From contig NZ_PJPV01000024.1 in the NCBI RefSeq assembly GCF_002864045.1, positions 1-64,000 on the forward strand: a DNA stretch of 64,000 nucleotides, read 5' to 3'. The translations under genes were made by a program, and so were the position numbers. The DNA is from Endozoicomonas acroporae. Its GTDB lineage: Bacteria; Pseudomonadota; Gammaproteobacteria; Pseudomonadales; Endozoicomonadaceae. Positions within the stretch are counted from its first letter, which is position 1; each line of letters starts with the position of its first letter. The notes below the pieces were generated by a model. It saw only the letters and a list, made by a program, of their open reading frames with translations, did no database searches and had not been told where the DNA came from. Shown piece after piece: positions 35,108 to 45,710 of the stretch.

Positions 35108-37315
35108 TTATTCGGTCAGGTGTAAGAAAACCGTCGCTAATGGCGGTAGCGTCATCACTAATGAATGCAACTGATGATGCATTGGCACAGGCTCTGCCAC
35201 CAGTGACCGTTCATTCAACACACCACTGCCGGCAAACTCACGACTGTCGGAATTCAACACCTCTTTCCAGACACCGGCTCCGGGGACTCCCAGCCGGTAA
35301 TGGGGTCGGACCACCGGGGTAAAATTACAAATGACCACCACCGGTGAGTCATTGAAGGTATGCCGACTGAAGGCAATGACTGACTGAAGCACATCATCAG
35401 TAATTAACCACTGAAAACCCGTTGGGTCATAATCGGAATGCCATAAAGCAGGTAAGGACTGATAAGTGGCATTCAAATGCCTGACCATAGTCGTCAGGCC
35501 ACGGGAAAATTCTTTTTCCTCCGGTAATAACCAGTCCAGCTGACCATCGTGATTCCATTCACGGAAGGAACCCAGCTCCGCGCCCATAAACAACAATTTT
35601 TTACCGGGATGCCCAAACATATAACCGTACAAAGCGCGAAGGTTGGCAAACTGCTGCCACTCATCACCGGGCATTCGGCTGAGCAATGTGCCTTTGCCAT
35701 GGACCACCTCATCATGGGAAAGCGGTAAAATAAAGTGTTCACTGTCGTTGTACACCATACTGAACAGGATCTGATCATGGTGATAACGACGATGCTCCGG
35801 GTAGCGAGCCAGGTAATTCAGGCTGTCATGCATCCATCCCATATTCCACTTGTAACCAAACCCCAGTCCGTTGTCGTAAGTAGGCATCGAGACGCTGGGC
35901 CAGCTGGTAGACTCTTCAGCAATCATCATGGCATCGGGATAGTGCTGATATACGGCTTCATTCAGCTCCCTGATAAACTGGACGGCCTCAAGGTGCTCAT
36001 TACCCCCCAAAACATTGGGCTGCCACTCTCCCTCTCCCCTTGAATAGTCGAGATAGAGCATGGAAGCGACCGCATCCACCCGCAGACCATCCACATGGAA
36101 CTGTTCAAACCAGAACAACGCATTACTGATCAGAAAGTTTCTGACCTCCGGGCGTCCGTAGTTATAAATATGTGTCTGCCAGTCCGGATGCCATCCCCTC
36201 TGGGGATCTTCATATTCATAAAGGTGGGTACCATCAAAGTGGGCCAGACCATGACTGTCAGAGGGAAAGTGTGCCGGAACCCAGTCAAGAATAACCCCGA
36301 TACCGGCGTCATGAAACCGGTCTATTAAGGCTTTCAACCCATCCGGATCACCATAGCGGCTGGTTGGCGCAAATAAACCCACCGGCTGATAACCCCAGGA
36401 ACCATTAAAAGGGTGCTCGTGAAGCGGGAGAAATTCAACATGGGTAAACCCCATTCCTTGCACATAAGGCACCAGTTGTTCAGCCAGCTCAGTGTAATTC
36501 AGCAGCTGCCCACACTTTCCTTTTTTCCAGGAGCCAAGGTGTACCTCATAAATACAGACCGGTCGATCTAACCCCTGGCGCTGATGCCACACCGTATTCT
36601 GCCATTGATATTTTCGGCAATCATAGACAATGGATGCATTCCCCGGTGGCTGCTCCGCATAAAAGGCAAAGGGGTCCGCTTTATGGGGCAGAAGCTGCCC
36701 ACTCTGATCTTTCAGCTCAAATTTATAGAGATCCCCCGCTGTCACTTCAGGAATGAACAACTGCCATATACCACTGTTACTGCTGGCCATTTGGTGTAGC
36801 CGACCATCCCAGTGGTTAAATGAACCAATCACACTGACACTGCGGGCATGAGGCGCGTAAACACGAAACATCACGCCTTGCCAGCTATGGCCTGAAAGCG
36901 AAACAGAATGAAGGTGAGCACCCAGGGTATGGTGCAGCCGGTTGTGGCGGATGACCGGCTCTGTACGACAAAGACTGGAGAATTGATAGGGGTCGTTAGC
37001 CCTGAACTGATGATGCTGGGCATTGGTGACCAGCAGGTGATATGCCAGAGGCCGTGAGATATCCGGAAATTTCAGTTCGAACAGGCCCGGGGCAATATTG
37101 TTAGCGGGGCCCAGGTCATTCCCTGTAACCTCATCAATAACATCCACACCTATGGCATCTGGCTGCCATATTCTTACCACCAGCCCCCGACCGGTTCTGG
37201 CGGGATGCCAACCGAGCAAATCAAAGGGTCTTGCACAGCAGGTATTCAGAAGGTCATCCAGCACGGTGTCCCGGCTATCGGAATCCACCCGGATATCGTC
37301 AAGGGCACCAGCCAT
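35108..37315 (-). CDS. glgB: 1,4-alpha-glucan branching enzyme GlgB
   Basis: GlgB makes the alpha-1,6 branches of glycogen. The 735-residue length matches full-size GlgB with the extra N-terminal domain. Visible parts are the CBM48 segment (GVMFRVYAPHARSVSVIGSFN), GH13 core motifs DWVPAHFPSD, the nucleophile region GLRVDAVASMLYLDYSR, the acid MIAEESTSWP and LSHDEVVHGK. It lies 2 bp downstream of glgP, so the two are one operon. No glgC or glgA is in the window, so synthesis of the linear chain must be encoded elsewhere. Confidence 0.97.
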   Translation of the reverse strand: MAGALDDIRVDSDSRDTVLDDLLNTCCARPFDLLGWHPARTGRGLVVRIWQPDAIGVDVIDEVTGNDLGPANNIAPGLFELKFPDISRPLAYHLLVTNAQHHQFRANDPYQFSSLCRTEPVIRHNRLHHTLGAHLHSVSLSGHSWQGVMFRVYAPHARSVSVIGSFNHWDGRLHQMASSNSGIWQLFIPEVTAGDLYKFELKDQSGQLLPHKADPFAFYAEQPPGNASIVYDCRKYQWQNTVWHQRQGLDRPVCIYEVHLGSWKKGKCGQLLNYTELAEQLVPYVQGMGFTHVEFLPLHEHPFNGSWGYQPVGLFAPTSRYGDPDGLKALIDRFHDAGIGVILDWVPAHFPSDSHGLAHFDGTHLYEYEDPQRGWHPDWQTHIYNYGRPEVRNFLISNALFWFEQFHVDGLRVDAVASMLYLDYSRGEGEWQPNVLGGNEHLEAVQFIRELNEAVYQHYPDAMMIAEESTSWPSVSMPTYDNGLGFGYKWNMGWMHDSLNYLARYPEHRRYHHDQILFSMVYNDSEHFILPLSHDEVVHGKGTLLSRMPGDEWQQFANLRALYGYMFGHPGKKLLFMGAELGSFREWNHDGQLDWLLPEEKEFSRGLTTMVRHLNATYQSLPALWHSDYDPTGFQWLITDDVLQSVIAFSRHTFNDSPVVVICNFTPVVRPHYRLGVPGAGVWKEVLNSDSREFAGSGVLNERSLVAEPVPMHHQLHSLVMTLPPLATVFLHLTE

Positions 37316-37317
37316 AA

Positions 37318-39792
37318 TCAGCTCCCCTGAACAGCAATATTCCAGATAGTTTTACAGTAGTCGACAATGGATCGATCCGATGAAAACTTGCCCATGGATG
37401 CGGTATTAATGATCGCCATTCGCCACCAGTGGGATGGGTTCTTCCAGGCTTGAACGATCCGGTCATGGGCGTCACTGTAAGACTGGTAGTCAGCCAGGGT
37501 CAGGAAGTAGTCAGAATCCAGCAGAGATTCCACCAGAGGACGAAAGGCATCCGGCTCGTCAGGGCTGAGGTCTCCCGAGGCCAGCCAGTCAATAATCGCC
37601 TTCAGTTCTTCATTGTGCTGATAGACATCCCGGGGGTTATAACCCCGCTGACGCAGATCACTGACGTCATCCACCGTCTTGCCGAAAATAAAGATATTGT
37701 CCTCGCCCACCTCTTCAGCAATTTCCACATTAGCGCCATCCAGGGTTCCTATGGTTAACGCGCCATTCAGGGCAAATTTCATATTCCCGGTACCTGAAGC
37801 CTCAAAACCGGCAGTGGATATCTGCTCAGAAACATTGGCCGCAGGAATGATTTTCTCAGCCAGACTGACCCGGTAATTGGGCAGGAACACCACTTTCAGC
37901 TTGTCCCGGATGCGGCGGTCATTATTGATCCGCTCTGCCACACGGTTAATGGCGTAGATAATGTTTTTCGCCACCAGGTAACCCGGTGCTGCCTTGGCTG
38001 CAAAAATAAACACCCGTTGTGGTACATCCAGGTCCGGGTCCTCAAGCAGACGACGGTAAATCGCGATGATATGCAAAAGATTCAGTTGCTGCCGTTTGTA
38101 TTCATGCAGACGCTTGATTTGCACATCAAAGATCGCCTCAGGATTCACTTTGACACCGCACAGCTCATCAATAACACCAGCCAGGTGTTTCTTATTGTCC
38201 AGTTTGATCCGGGCAAATGTTTCCTGAAACTGTGGATCATCAGCCCGGGTCTTTAACTCGCTTAATTGGGCAAGATCGCTGCGCCAGTCGCCACTGAGTG
38301 TTTGATCAATCAGCTCAGCAAGTTCAGGGTTACAATTGGCAAGCCAGCGCCTCGGGGTTACACCATTGGTGACATTAACAATTTTCTCAGGCCAGAGCTG
38401 GTCAAATTCCGGGAAGAGGTTTGCCTTCACCAGCATTGAGTGCAGAGCAGCCACACCATTGACTTTATGACTGCCGATCACCGACAGGTATGCCATACGT
38501 ACCATTTGTGGTTCTGCAGGGTTTGCCGGCTCTTCAATAATGGACAGGCGTCGTTTCATCTGATGGTCACCGGGCCACTGTGCTTCTACCTCCTTATTCA
38601 GGAAGTGGTAGTTCAGTTTGTAGATCAACTGCATGTGTCTGGGTAAAACCCTTGCAACCAACCCCTGAGGCCAGGTTTCCAGGGCTTCAGGCAGCAGTGT
38701 ATGGTTGGTGTAGCAGAAAACGCTGCGGCATACTTCCAAAGCCTTGGTAAACACAAAATCCTCTTCATCCATAAGGATTCGCATCAGCTCAGGCACAGCA
38801 ATTGCCGGGTGCGTATCATTTAACTGAATAACGACTTTACGGGTAAATTCTTCCCAGCCTTTATGCTCACGCTTGTAACGGGCAATAAGATCTGCCAGCG
38901 AGCAGGCAACGAAGAAATACTGCTGAATAAAGCGCAGCTCTTTGCCTTCCGGATGACTGTCGTTTGGATAGAGCACCTGACTGATATTTTCTGCGAGTAT
39001 TTCCCGGAATCTGGAATCCTGATAACGACCGGCATCAAAGCTGTCCAGGTCGAACCCTTCTGTCGCCCGACCCTCCCAGAGGCGCAAGGTGTTAACACGC
39101 TCAGTGTTATAGCCGGTTATTGGCAAGTCCCAGGGGACACCGAGCACTTCCTGGGTACCCTCCCACAGCTTTTTGCCATCAACTTCCCTGACCTTGCCAT
39201 ATAACCGGATAACCTGTTTTCTTTTCGGTTTTTCAATGCCCCAGGGAAAATTGTCTTCCCGCCAGGCATCCGGGCTTTCCACCTGTTTACCGCTAACAAA
39301 GCCCTGCTTGAACAGACCGAAGCGGTAATTAATGCCATAACCAAAAGCGGGAACGTTCAGAGTGGTCAGTGAGTCTAGAAAACAGGCGGCCAGTCGTCCA
39401 AGCCCGCCATTACCCAGTGCCGGGTCCGTTTCGTATTCCAGAACATCCGCAAGGCTCACGCCAAAACTGGCCATGGCTTGCTCAGCCTGATGGTAGATCC
39501 CCAGATTATGGAGGTTGTTGCCCAGCAAGCGCCCTACCATAAACTCAAGTGACAGGTAGTAAACCCTTCGGGCTCCCTGGTCTTTTTCATCCCTCCGGGT
39601 ACTCCTTGTGCGATCCAGATTGATCTCCCTGGCCAGCAGGCTTAATGCTTCCCAGTAATCTCCGGGGGTCGCTTCCTCGGGTTCAACCCCGAGAGACTGT
39701 TCAAGATGACGACGAATTCCCTGTTCAATCTGAACCGTATCCATATTACGAACTGAACTCAGATCTACATTGATTCTATCCATATCAAACAT
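37318..39792 (-). CDS. glgP: Glycogen/maltodextrin phosphorylase
   Basis: This enzyme releases glucose-1-phosphate from alpha-1,4-glucan. The product is ~824 residues and typical of the family: YLSLEFMVGRLLGNNL, DPALGNGGLGRLAACFLDS, VQIKRLHEYKRQQLN, and the PLP-lysine region EASGTGNMKFALNGALTIGTLDGANVE near the C-terminus. The frame is open to a TTG at 39828, but ATG 39792 (MFDMDRINV) follows AAGAGA and gives a normal N-terminus; ATG 39783 is also possible. The gene leads a two-gene operon with glgB. A MITE lies ~100 bp upstream of it. Confidence 0.95.
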   Translation of the reverse strand: MFDMDRINVDLSSVRNMDTVQIEQGIRRHLEQSLGVEPEEATPGDYWEALSLLAREINLDRTRSTRRDEKDQGARRVYYLSLEFMVGRLLGNNLHNLGIYHQAEQAMASFGVSLADVLEYETDPALGNGGLGRLAACFLDSLTTLNVPAFGYGINYRFGLFKQGFVSGKQVESPDAWREDNFPWGIEKPKRKQVIRLYGKVREVDGKKLWEGTQEVLGVPWDLPITGYNTERVNTLRLWEGRATEGFDLDSFDAGRYQDSRFREILAENISQVLYPNDSHPEGKELRFIQQYFFVACSLADLIARYKREHKGWEEFTRKVVIQLNDTHPAIAVPELMRILMDEEDFVFTKALEVCRSVFCYTNHTLLPEALETWPQGLVARVLPRHMQLIYKLNYHFLNKEVEAQWPGDHQMKRRLSIIEEPANPAEPQMVRMAYLSVIGSHKVNGVAALHSMLVKANLFPEFDQLWPEKIVNVTNGVTPRRWLANCNPELAELIDQTLSGDWRSDLAQLSELKTRADDPQFQETFARIKLDNKKHLAGVIDELCGVKVNPEAIFDVQIKRLHEYKRQQLNLLHIIAIYRRLLEDPDLDVPQRVFIFAAKAAPGYLVAKNIIYAINRVAERINNDRRIRDKLKVVFLPNYRVSLAEKIIPAANVSEQISTAGFEASGTGNMKFALNGALTIGTLDGANVEIAEEVGEDNIFIFGKTVDDVSDLRQRGYNPRDVYQHNEELKAIIDWLASGDLSPDEPDAFRPLVESLLDSDYFLTLADYQSYSDAHDRIVQAWKNPSHWWRMAIINTASMGKFSSDRSIVDYCKTIWNIAVQGS

Positions 39793-39888
39793 TCTCTTGT
39801 GGCAGCTCAAGCTTTTCAGATTGATCAATTGAGAGGAGTCGTCACAGAAAACAGCTTGAGAGAAGTAACTAAAAACTACGAACCGGTA

Positions 39889-40049
39889 AGTAGCTGGCCA
39901 TATGGAATCATATATTTCTGGCTACTTGGGCAGGTGCTATGCGAGGCACAACGGAGGGAGCATAGCCGTAGCTATGTGACCGGAGTTGTAACGAAGCAGA
40001 GTGCCTGAACAAGGAGTCAGAAATATATGATTTCATATGGTTAGCTACT
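39889..40049. mobile_element. 161-bp MITE with TA target duplication, copy B
   Basis: The element has the same length and core as the one at 11691-11851. The ends AGTAGCTGGCCATATGG and CCATATGGTTAGCTACT-type inverted arms are flanked by TA at 39887-39888 and 40050-40051. It lies between the divergent glgP and malE genes, so it could affect expression of both. Confidence 0.85.
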
Positions 40050-40490
40050 TACACGGAGGCAAAGTTAATCCTTGCGCCATTACCAATAATGGAAAACCAT
40101 GAGTAAGTTATAGTTGCCTCACCCTGATTAGGTATACTTTTGTCGGTTTTTTTTAGGGTTATATCAATTTAAACAATATAAACGACGATAAATAATTAAT
40201 TCATATAAATTAAACAACAATTGACACTTAAATAAAACTACACAGCGGAGAATAAGCATTAAAAACAAACTGTTAATAACCAAAACATCAACTTGATTAA
40301 TGTATTGGATATTCTTACTGGCATACTCAAACACAGCGATTATTATTAGTCGGTATTCGATTCATTCATCTGGCTAAGACCTGACTGGTTTTTTATTAAT
40401 CAACCATGGTTCTTTTAACCTGTTAACGACTTCCCTTACCCGAATAACCAGCCGCTTTCAAGCAGTCTGGTTTACCCGGAGAAATCAGAA
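40050..40490. other. AT-rich control region upstream of malE
   Basis: About 440 bases lack a gene and are strikingly AT-rich compared with the flanks. A TTGACA lies at 40221-40226 but no good -10 follows at 16-18 bp. I saw no convincing MalT boxes or CRP site. The ribosome site CCCGGAGAAATC precedes malE. Confidence 0.45.
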
Positions 40491-41708
40491 ATGATCCCTT
40501 CGCTGATTAAAAAGACTTTCCCAGTTATCCTGACAGCACTGTCACTGATCTTTGCCGGTAGCGTATCGGCCTTCAGCTCCGACGAGCTGGTGATATGGGT
40601 TGGCGGCGACAAAGCCTATGAGGGTATTCGCAAGGTAGGTGCCGAGTTCACCAAAGACATGGAGATAAAAGTTAAAGTCGAAATCCCGGAAAATATTACC
40701 GACCGCTTTCAACAGGCAGCAGCCTCCGGCAGTGGGCCTGACATTATTTTCTGGGCCCATGATCGATACGGTGAATGGGCAAGGAGTGGTTTGCTGGCTC
40801 CTGTCAGCCCATCACCAGCGTTCAAAAAAGGCGTGAACAACATTGGCTGGGAAGCCATGACCAGTAATGGCAAAATCTACGGCTACCCTGTCTCTCTGGA
40901 AGCCATCAGCCTTATTTACAACAAAGCGATCCTGCCAACACCGCCTGCCACTTTTGAAGAAATGTTTCCCCTGGCCAGGAAACTGAAGCAGCAGCCAGTC
41001 CCCAATAAAAAGGATGAAAAAGGCATCATTACGATTATGTGGGATCAGGTTCAACCCTACTTCACCATGCCATTACTGGCAGCAGAAGGCGGTTATGTTT
41101 TTCAGAAAACGGCCAAAGGCTATGACGTTAAGAAAACCGGTGTAAACGACAAAGGCGCAATGGAAGGTGCCAGGATGCTGCTCGACCTGATCGATAAAGG
41201 CGTGATGCCACGTGGCGTTGACTATGGCGTGATGGAAGCCAATTTCAACCAGCAGAAAGTCGCCATGATGATTACCGGCCCCTGGGCCTGGGCGAATCTG
41301 GATAAGAGTAAAATCAACTATGGTGTTGCACCACTGCCCAAACTTCATGGCAAACCGGCCAAAGCATTCGTTGGCGTATGGGGGGCAGCGCTTAATAATG
41401 CCAGCCCCAACAAGTCCATCGCCAAAGAGTTTCTGGAGAATTACCTGCTCACCGAACAGGGATTGACCGTTATGAACAATGACGTTCCTCTTGGTGCCGT
41501 GGCTAATAAGGCGATGATGGAAAAACTGATGAAAGACCCTCGTATCGCGGCCACTTACCAGAATGTTAAACAGGGCCTGATCATGCCCAATGTTCCGGAA
41601 ATGGGTAAATTCTGGTCTGCCATGGAGACCGCTCTGCGCAATATTACCAGTGGCCGACAAAACTACCGTGAAGCGCTGAACGACGCGGCCAAACGCATCA
41701 TCGGTTAA
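40491..41708 (+). CDS. malE: Maltose/maltodextrin-binding protein MalE
   Basis: The periplasmic binding protein of the maltodextrin ABC transporter. The 405-residue precursor has a Sec signal peptide (KKTFPVILTALSLIFAGSVSAFS, cut near residue 27). The mature part follows MalE closely: DELVIWVGGDKAYEG, GPDIIFWAHDRYGEWA, PYFTMPLLAAEGGYVF and MITGPWAWANL. It opens the malE-malF-malG-malK run on the plus strand, divergent from glgP-glgB. Confidence 0.96.
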   Translation: MIPSLIKKTFPVILTALSLIFAGSVSAFSSDELVIWVGGDKAYEGIRKVGAEFTKDMEIKVKVEIPENITDRFQQAAASGSGPDIIFWAHDRYGEWARSGLLAPVSPSPAFKKGVNNIGWEAMTSNGKIYGYPVSLEAISLIYNKAILPTPPATFEEMFPLARKLKQQPVPNKKDEKGIITIMWDQVQPYFTMPLLAAEGGYVFQKTAKGYDVKKTGVNDKGAMEGARMLLDLIDKGVMPRGVDYGVMEANFNQQKVAMMITGPWAWANLDKSKINYGVAPLPKLHGKPAKAFVGVWGAALNNASPNKSIAKEFLENYLLTEQGLTVMNNDVPLGAVANKAMMEKLMKDPRIAATYQNVKQGLIMPNVPEMGKFWSAMETALRNITSGRQNYREALNDAAKRIIG

Positions 41709-41742
41709 CCGTTTTCTGTCGGTAAAAAGAGGCCAGCACGCC

Positions 41743-43299
41743 ATGAGCACAGCAAGAGCTACCAGCAGTAGCGGTGCCTATCTGGTGATCGCCATTGTTG
41801 CCGTTATTGATCTGGTACTTTTATACGGTGTGACCTTGATGTATGCCCAGGGAGAGCTGGCTTTTGCCATGCTCGTGCTGGTTCTCGCAGCGGTAGGTTC
41901 ATGGGTTGTTATCAGCAGTAAAGGCTACAACTATCGCTATGTCTACCCTAGCCTGCTGGGGGTAATCACCTTTATCGTCTTTCCACTGATTTACACAGTC
42001 AATGTCGCCTTTACCAATTACAGTTCCAACCACCTGCTCTCCCTTGAGCGGGTCAGGGCTATACACCTGGCGAAAACCTACCGTACGGGCGGCGAATCGT
42101 TTTCTTTCAAGATGTATCAGGAAGGCCCCAGCTTCCGGCTGATGCTGACCAGCGCTGCAGGCGGTGAAGCGCACTATCTGACCGGGCCATTTACCGAAAG
42201 TGATCAGCCTCAGGAACTGAAAGCCTTTGAATCCATCCATGTGCCAACCGGAGCGGCCCTCCCTATCCGGGAAGTCATCAAAAAACGTTCAACTCTTCAG
42301 AAGCTGGATATTGTTCTGCCTGACGGCACTGAACTGGCCATGACCAGTCTGAGAAAGTTCGGCGCTATTGCCAGGGTTTATCGTCCCGATGACCACACTG
42401 ACCGGCAATACCCGCAACAAAACCTTGCCCTGATCGATAACCGCACGGAAGAGATAATCTACCCGGATATGGCGACGGGGTATTACACCAATGAAGCCGG
42501 TACAGAGCAGATTGGTCCCGGTTTTACCATCTATACGGGCTGGGCTAACTTTGTCCGGGTCTTTACTGACCCGGGTATTCAGGGACCTTTCCTGAAGATC
42601 TTTTCCTGGACGGTTATTTTTGCCGCGCTTTCTGTCGCCTTCACACTGGTCATCGGCCTGTTAATGGCCTGCCTGGTACAATGGGAACCGCTGAAAGGGA
42701 ATGGTGTTTACCGGTTGCTGTTGATCCTGCCTTACGCGGTACCGGCTTTTATTTCCATCCTGATTTTCAGAGGACTGTTTAACCAGAACTTTGGTGAAAT
42801 CAACCTGCTACTGGATATGCTCTTCGGGATTAAACCGGAATGGTTCAGTAATGAGCTGTTGGCCAAATCCATGGTCATCATTGTCAACACCTGGCTGGGC
42901 TACCCCTACATGATGATCCTCTGTATCGGACTACTGAAAAGTATTCCGGATGATCTCTATGAAGCTTCAGCCATTGATGGTGCTTCACCGGTCCAGAACC
43001 TTTTCTACATTACCATTCCGATGATCATCAAACCGCTGATTCCATTATTGATTGCCAGCTTTGCCTTTAATTTTAATAACCTGGTTCTGATCGCCCTGTT
43101 AACCAGTGGCGCTCCGGATATGCTCCACGCCACTACCCCGGCCGGAACTACGGATATCCTGGTGAGTTACACCTTCCGTATTGCCTTTGGTTCCTATGGC
43201 CAGGATTACGGTCTGGCCTCTGCGATTGCCACAGTGATCTTTCTGATGGTGGGCTTTATTGCCTGGGTAAACCTGAAAGCAACACGACGATTGCAGTAA
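41743..43299 (+). CDS. malF: Maltodextrin ABC transporter permease MalF
   Basis: The 518-residue inner-membrane permease is about as long as E. coli MalF. It has N-terminal membrane helices, a large periplasmic domain (residues ~95-265) and a C-terminal permease core whose EAA loop reads [21 protein letters not shown]. It pairs with MalG and docks MalK. It lies 34 bp after malE. A tandem 81-bp repeat begins right after the stop codon and stretches the gap to malG to 278 bp. Confidence 0.96.
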   Translation: MSTARATSSSGAYLVIAIVAVIDLVLLYGVTLMYAQGELAFAMLVLVLAAVGSWVVISSKGYNYRYVYPSLLGVITFIVFPLIYTVNVAFTNYSSNHLLSLERVRAIHLAKTYRTGGESFSFKMYQEGPSFRLMLTSAAGGEAHYLTGPFTESDQPQELKAFESIHVPTGAALPIREVIKKRSTLQKLDIVLPDGTELAMTSLRKFGAIARVYRPDDHTDRQYPQQNLALIDNRTEEIIYPDMATGYYTNEAGTEQIGPGFTIYTGWANFVRVFTDPGIQGPFLKIFSWTVIFAALSVAFTLVIGLLMACLVQWEPLKGNGVYRLLLILPYAVPAFISILIFRGLFNQNFGEINLLLDMLFGIKPEWFSNELLAKSMVIIVNTWLGYPYMMILCIGLLKSIPDDLYEASAIDGASPVQNLFYITIPMIIKPLIPLLIASFAFNFNNLVLIALLTSGAPDMLHATTPAGTTDILVSYTFRIAFGSYGQDYGLASAIATVIFLMVGFIAWVNLKATRRLQ

Positions 43300-43300
43300 T

Positions 43301-43501
43301 GCCGGGAATCATTTTTTTGAACCACAAAGACACCAAGACACAAAGGAAGCCTTTTTTGTTTGCCGAGCGTAGCTCAGGCAAGCCGGGAATCATTTTTTTG
43401 AACCACAAAGACACCAAGACACAAAGGAAGCCTTTTTTGTTTGCCGAGCGTAGCTCAGGCAAGCCCATAAAAAACTTTGTGTCTTTGTGCCTTTGTGGTT
43501 C
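43301..43501. repeat. Tandemly duplicated GAACCACAAAG palindrome between malF and malG
   Basis: An exact 81-bp unit starting GCCGGGAATCATTTTTTTG occurs twice in tandem (43301 and 43382). The second copy continues into the right arm CTTTGTGGTTC (to 43501). The family is the same as at 33478-33580. Because 81 is a multiple of three and no stop intervenes, the repeat is open in the malG frame, but the repeat-encoded residues have no MalG similarity. Confidence 0.85.
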
Positions 43502-43577
43502 CCATCTTTTTAAAGCCTTTCGCAACACCCTCAGAGCGTGGGCACGAGATGAAAGAAGTCATACAGGAGAAGTCATC

Positions 43578-44468
43578 ATGGCAATGGTGCAACCAAGAAA
43601 TCTGCAGTACCGGGTCTGGACTGGCCGTATTGTGATGTGGCTTTTCCTGCTGCTGATCCTGTTCCCTTTTTTCATGATTATCTCGGTTTCCCTGCGCACC
43701 GGTAACTTTGCCACGGGCTCCCTGATCCCTGAAAACCCCAGCCTTGAACACTGGTACCTGGCACTGGGTATCCCCTGGGAGAATGCCGATGGCTCTATTA
43801 CGCAACCACCGTTTCCGGTGCTGACCTGGTTGTGGAACTCCATCAAGGTCGCCTTCACCAGCTCTGCCCTGATATTGATTCTGGCGACCACCGGTGCCTA
43901 TGCCTTTGCCCGGCTGCGGTTCCGGTTTAAACAACAGATGCTGACGGCCATGATGATCCTGCAAATGTTCCCGGCCGTTCTTGCCCTCGTGGCCATCTAC
44001 TCGCTGTTTGACCAGATTGGCGACTACATCCCCTGGCTCGGTCTGGATCGCCTGGGTTCCGTTACACTCGCCTACCTGGGCGGTATGGCACTGCATATCT
44101 GGCTGATCAAAGGATACTTTGAAACCATCGATAACTCCCTGGAAGAAGCAGCGGCTATTGATGGGGCAACGCCCTGGCAGGCCTTCCGTTTTGTGCTGCT
44201 GCCGCTGTCCGTCCCCATTCTGGCGGTTGTTTTTATCCTGGCATTTATCGCCAGTATTGCCGAATACCCGGTGGCATCGGTGCTGCTGCAGAGCATGGAT
44301 AATCTCACCCTTGCAGTGGGCTCCAGACAGTATCTGAACCCTCAGAACTATTTATGGGGCGACTTTGCCGCCGCCGCCGTGCTCTCCGGTTTACCCATTA
44401 GCATTATTTTCCTGGCCTGCCAGCGCTGGATTGTCGGAGGACTGACATCGGGTGGCGTCAAAGGTTAA
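43578..44468 (+). CDS. malG: Maltodextrin ABC transporter permease MalG
   Basis: At 296 residues the permease is exactly as long as E. coli MalG. Six membrane helices are apparent, and the EAA loop reads [24 protein letters not shown] near residue 190. The ATG at 43578 ([14 protein letters not shown]) has an AGGAGAAG site. The frame is open to 43299, but that upstream part is repeat sequence and is excluded. It pairs with MalF. The palindrome at 44475-44547 separates it from malK. Confidence 0.96.
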   Translation: MAMVQPRNLQYRVWTGRIVMWLFLLLILFPFFMIISVSLRTGNFATGSLIPENPSLEHWYLALGIPWENADGSITQPPFPVLTWLWNSIKVAFTSSALILILATTGAYAFARLRFRFKQQMLTAMMILQMFPAVLALVAIYSLFDQIGDYIPWLGLDRLGSVTLAYLGGMALHIWLIKGYFETIDNSLEEAAAIDGATPWQAFRFVLLPLSVPILAVVFILAFIASIAEYPVASVLLQSMDNLTLAVGSRQYLNPQNYLWGDFAAAAVLSGLPISIIFLACQRWIVGGLTSGGVKG

Positions 44469-44474
44469 AAAAAC

Positions 44475-44547
44475 GCCGCCCGCTTCCCGCTGCCCGTAAA
44501 AGCGTAAGCAAATCCGGCTTTTGCGGGAAGCGGGCAGCGGGCGGCGG
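44475..44547. repeat. GC-rich REP-like palindrome between malG and malK
   Basis: CGCCGCCCGCTTCCCGCTG (from 44475) and CGGGAAGCGGGCAGCGGG (from 44525) form near-perfect 23-bp arms. Such a stem can stall decay or attenuate readthrough between permease and ATPase genes. A related copy lies at 54454-54526. Confidence 0.75.
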
Positions 44548-44571
44548 GCAGCGATCTTTTAAAGGTGTCCT

Positions 44572-45708
44572 ATGGCAGAAGTTAAACTCGTCAACATTGC
44601 GAAAAGTTATGACCAGGGACAAACCTGGACTCTGAAAGACATCAACCTGAACATTGGTAATGGTGAATTTATCGCGTTCATCGGCCCATCCGGTTGCGGC
44701 AAGTCAACGCTGCTGAGGATGATCTGTGGGCTGGAAGATATCACCAGCGGTGAGCTGAGCATTGATGGCGAGAAGGTGAATGACTGGCCACCCAATGAGC
44801 GTCGTGTGGGTATGGTCTTCCAGTCTTATGCCCTCTATCCCCATATGTCGGTGGCAGAAAACATGGCCTTTGGCCTGAAGCTGGCCAGGGCGCAAAAAAG
44901 CGTGGTTGATGAACGGGTGGGTGAAGCAGCCCGCATCCTGCAACTGCAGGCGCTGCTGGAGCGTAAACCCAAAGCCATGTCCGGAGGTCAACGACAGCGG
45001 GTTGCTATTGGCCGTTCCATTGTGCAACAGCCCAGGGTCTTTCTGTTTGATGAGCCCCTGTCAAACCTTGATGTGGCACTGCGTGTCCAGATGAGACAGG
45101 AGATTGCCAGATTACATCGCCGACTGAAAACCACCTCCATCTACGTCACCCATGATCAGGTGGAAGCCATGACCCTGGCGGATCAGATTGTGGTATTGAG
45201 TCCCCTGGCACAGGGCGCAGCCAGCAACCTTGAGCAGGTGGGCAAACCGCTGGAACTTTATCACCACCCGGCCAACCTGTTCGTTGCCGGCTTTATTGGC
45301 TCCCCCAAAATGAACTTCTTTGACGGCGTCATTGAAAAAAACGGAGAACAGGAGACGCATGTTCGTCTGACCACCGGCGAAACCCTGAAAGCCTGTGTCG
45401 ATACCAGCAAAGCTGATCCGGGCTCCCGCGTGGTGTTAGGAATTCGACCGGAACATACCTTGGCGGAGACCGACAATGGCAATGCCGTTGATGGACGGAT
45501 TGAAGCTCTGGAGCGCCTGGGTGCTGAATCATTTATCTATATGAGCCACGATACCATTCGAGAGCATTTTATTGTGCGGGTAGAAGACTCCCTTCGCCGG
45601 GAAGAAGGCAGTAAAATACGTGTCGAGCTGTCACCTGAGCATTGTTATCTGTTCGATGCCAACGGCACGGCCTTTCGCCGAACCCGGGCACCGGAAATTG
45701 ATCAATAA
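44572..45708 (+). CDS. malK: Maltodextrin ABC transporter ATPase MalK
   Basis: A 378-residue ATPase that drives MalFG. Walker A GPSGCGKST is near residue 38, signature MSGGQRQRVAIGRS near residue 136, Walker B VFLFDEPLSNLD, and the H-loop YVTHDQVEAMTLADQ. A C-terminal regulatory OB domain follows from residue ~240 (GFIGSPKMNFFDG). The 'MALTP'-like insert SPLAQGAASNLEQVG is longer than in E. coli. The ribosome site AAAGGTGTCCT is good. It is the last gene of the mal transporter run. Confidence 0.96.
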   Translation: MAEVKLVNIAKSYDQGQTWTLKDINLNIGNGEFIAFIGPSGCGKSTLLRMICGLEDITSGELSIDGEKVNDWPPNERRVGMVFQSYALYPHMSVAENMAFGLKLARAQKSVVDERVGEAARILQLQALLERKPKAMSGGQRQRVAIGRSIVQQPRVFLFDEPLSNLDVALRVQMRQEIARLHRRLKTTSIYVTHDQVEAMTLADQIVVLSPLAQGAASNLEQVGKPLELYHHPANLFVAGFIGSPKMNFFDGVIEKNGEQETHVRLTTGETLKACVDTSKADPGSRVVLGIRPEHTLAETDNGNAVDGRIEALERLGAESFIYMSHDTIREHFIVRVEDSLRREEGSKIRVELSPEHCYLFDANGTAFRRTRAPEIDQ

Positions 45709-45710
45709 CC

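Noticed and set aside
40050-40490. MalT boxes or a classical promoter upstream of malE
   Set aside because: A TTGACA exists but no matching -10, and no convincing GGGGA(T/G)GAGG-like box was found.
43299-43577. In-frame extension upstream of MalG
   Set aside because: It is encoded by a tandem intergenic repeat; the ATG at 43578 has a good ribosome site and gives the E. coli MalG length.
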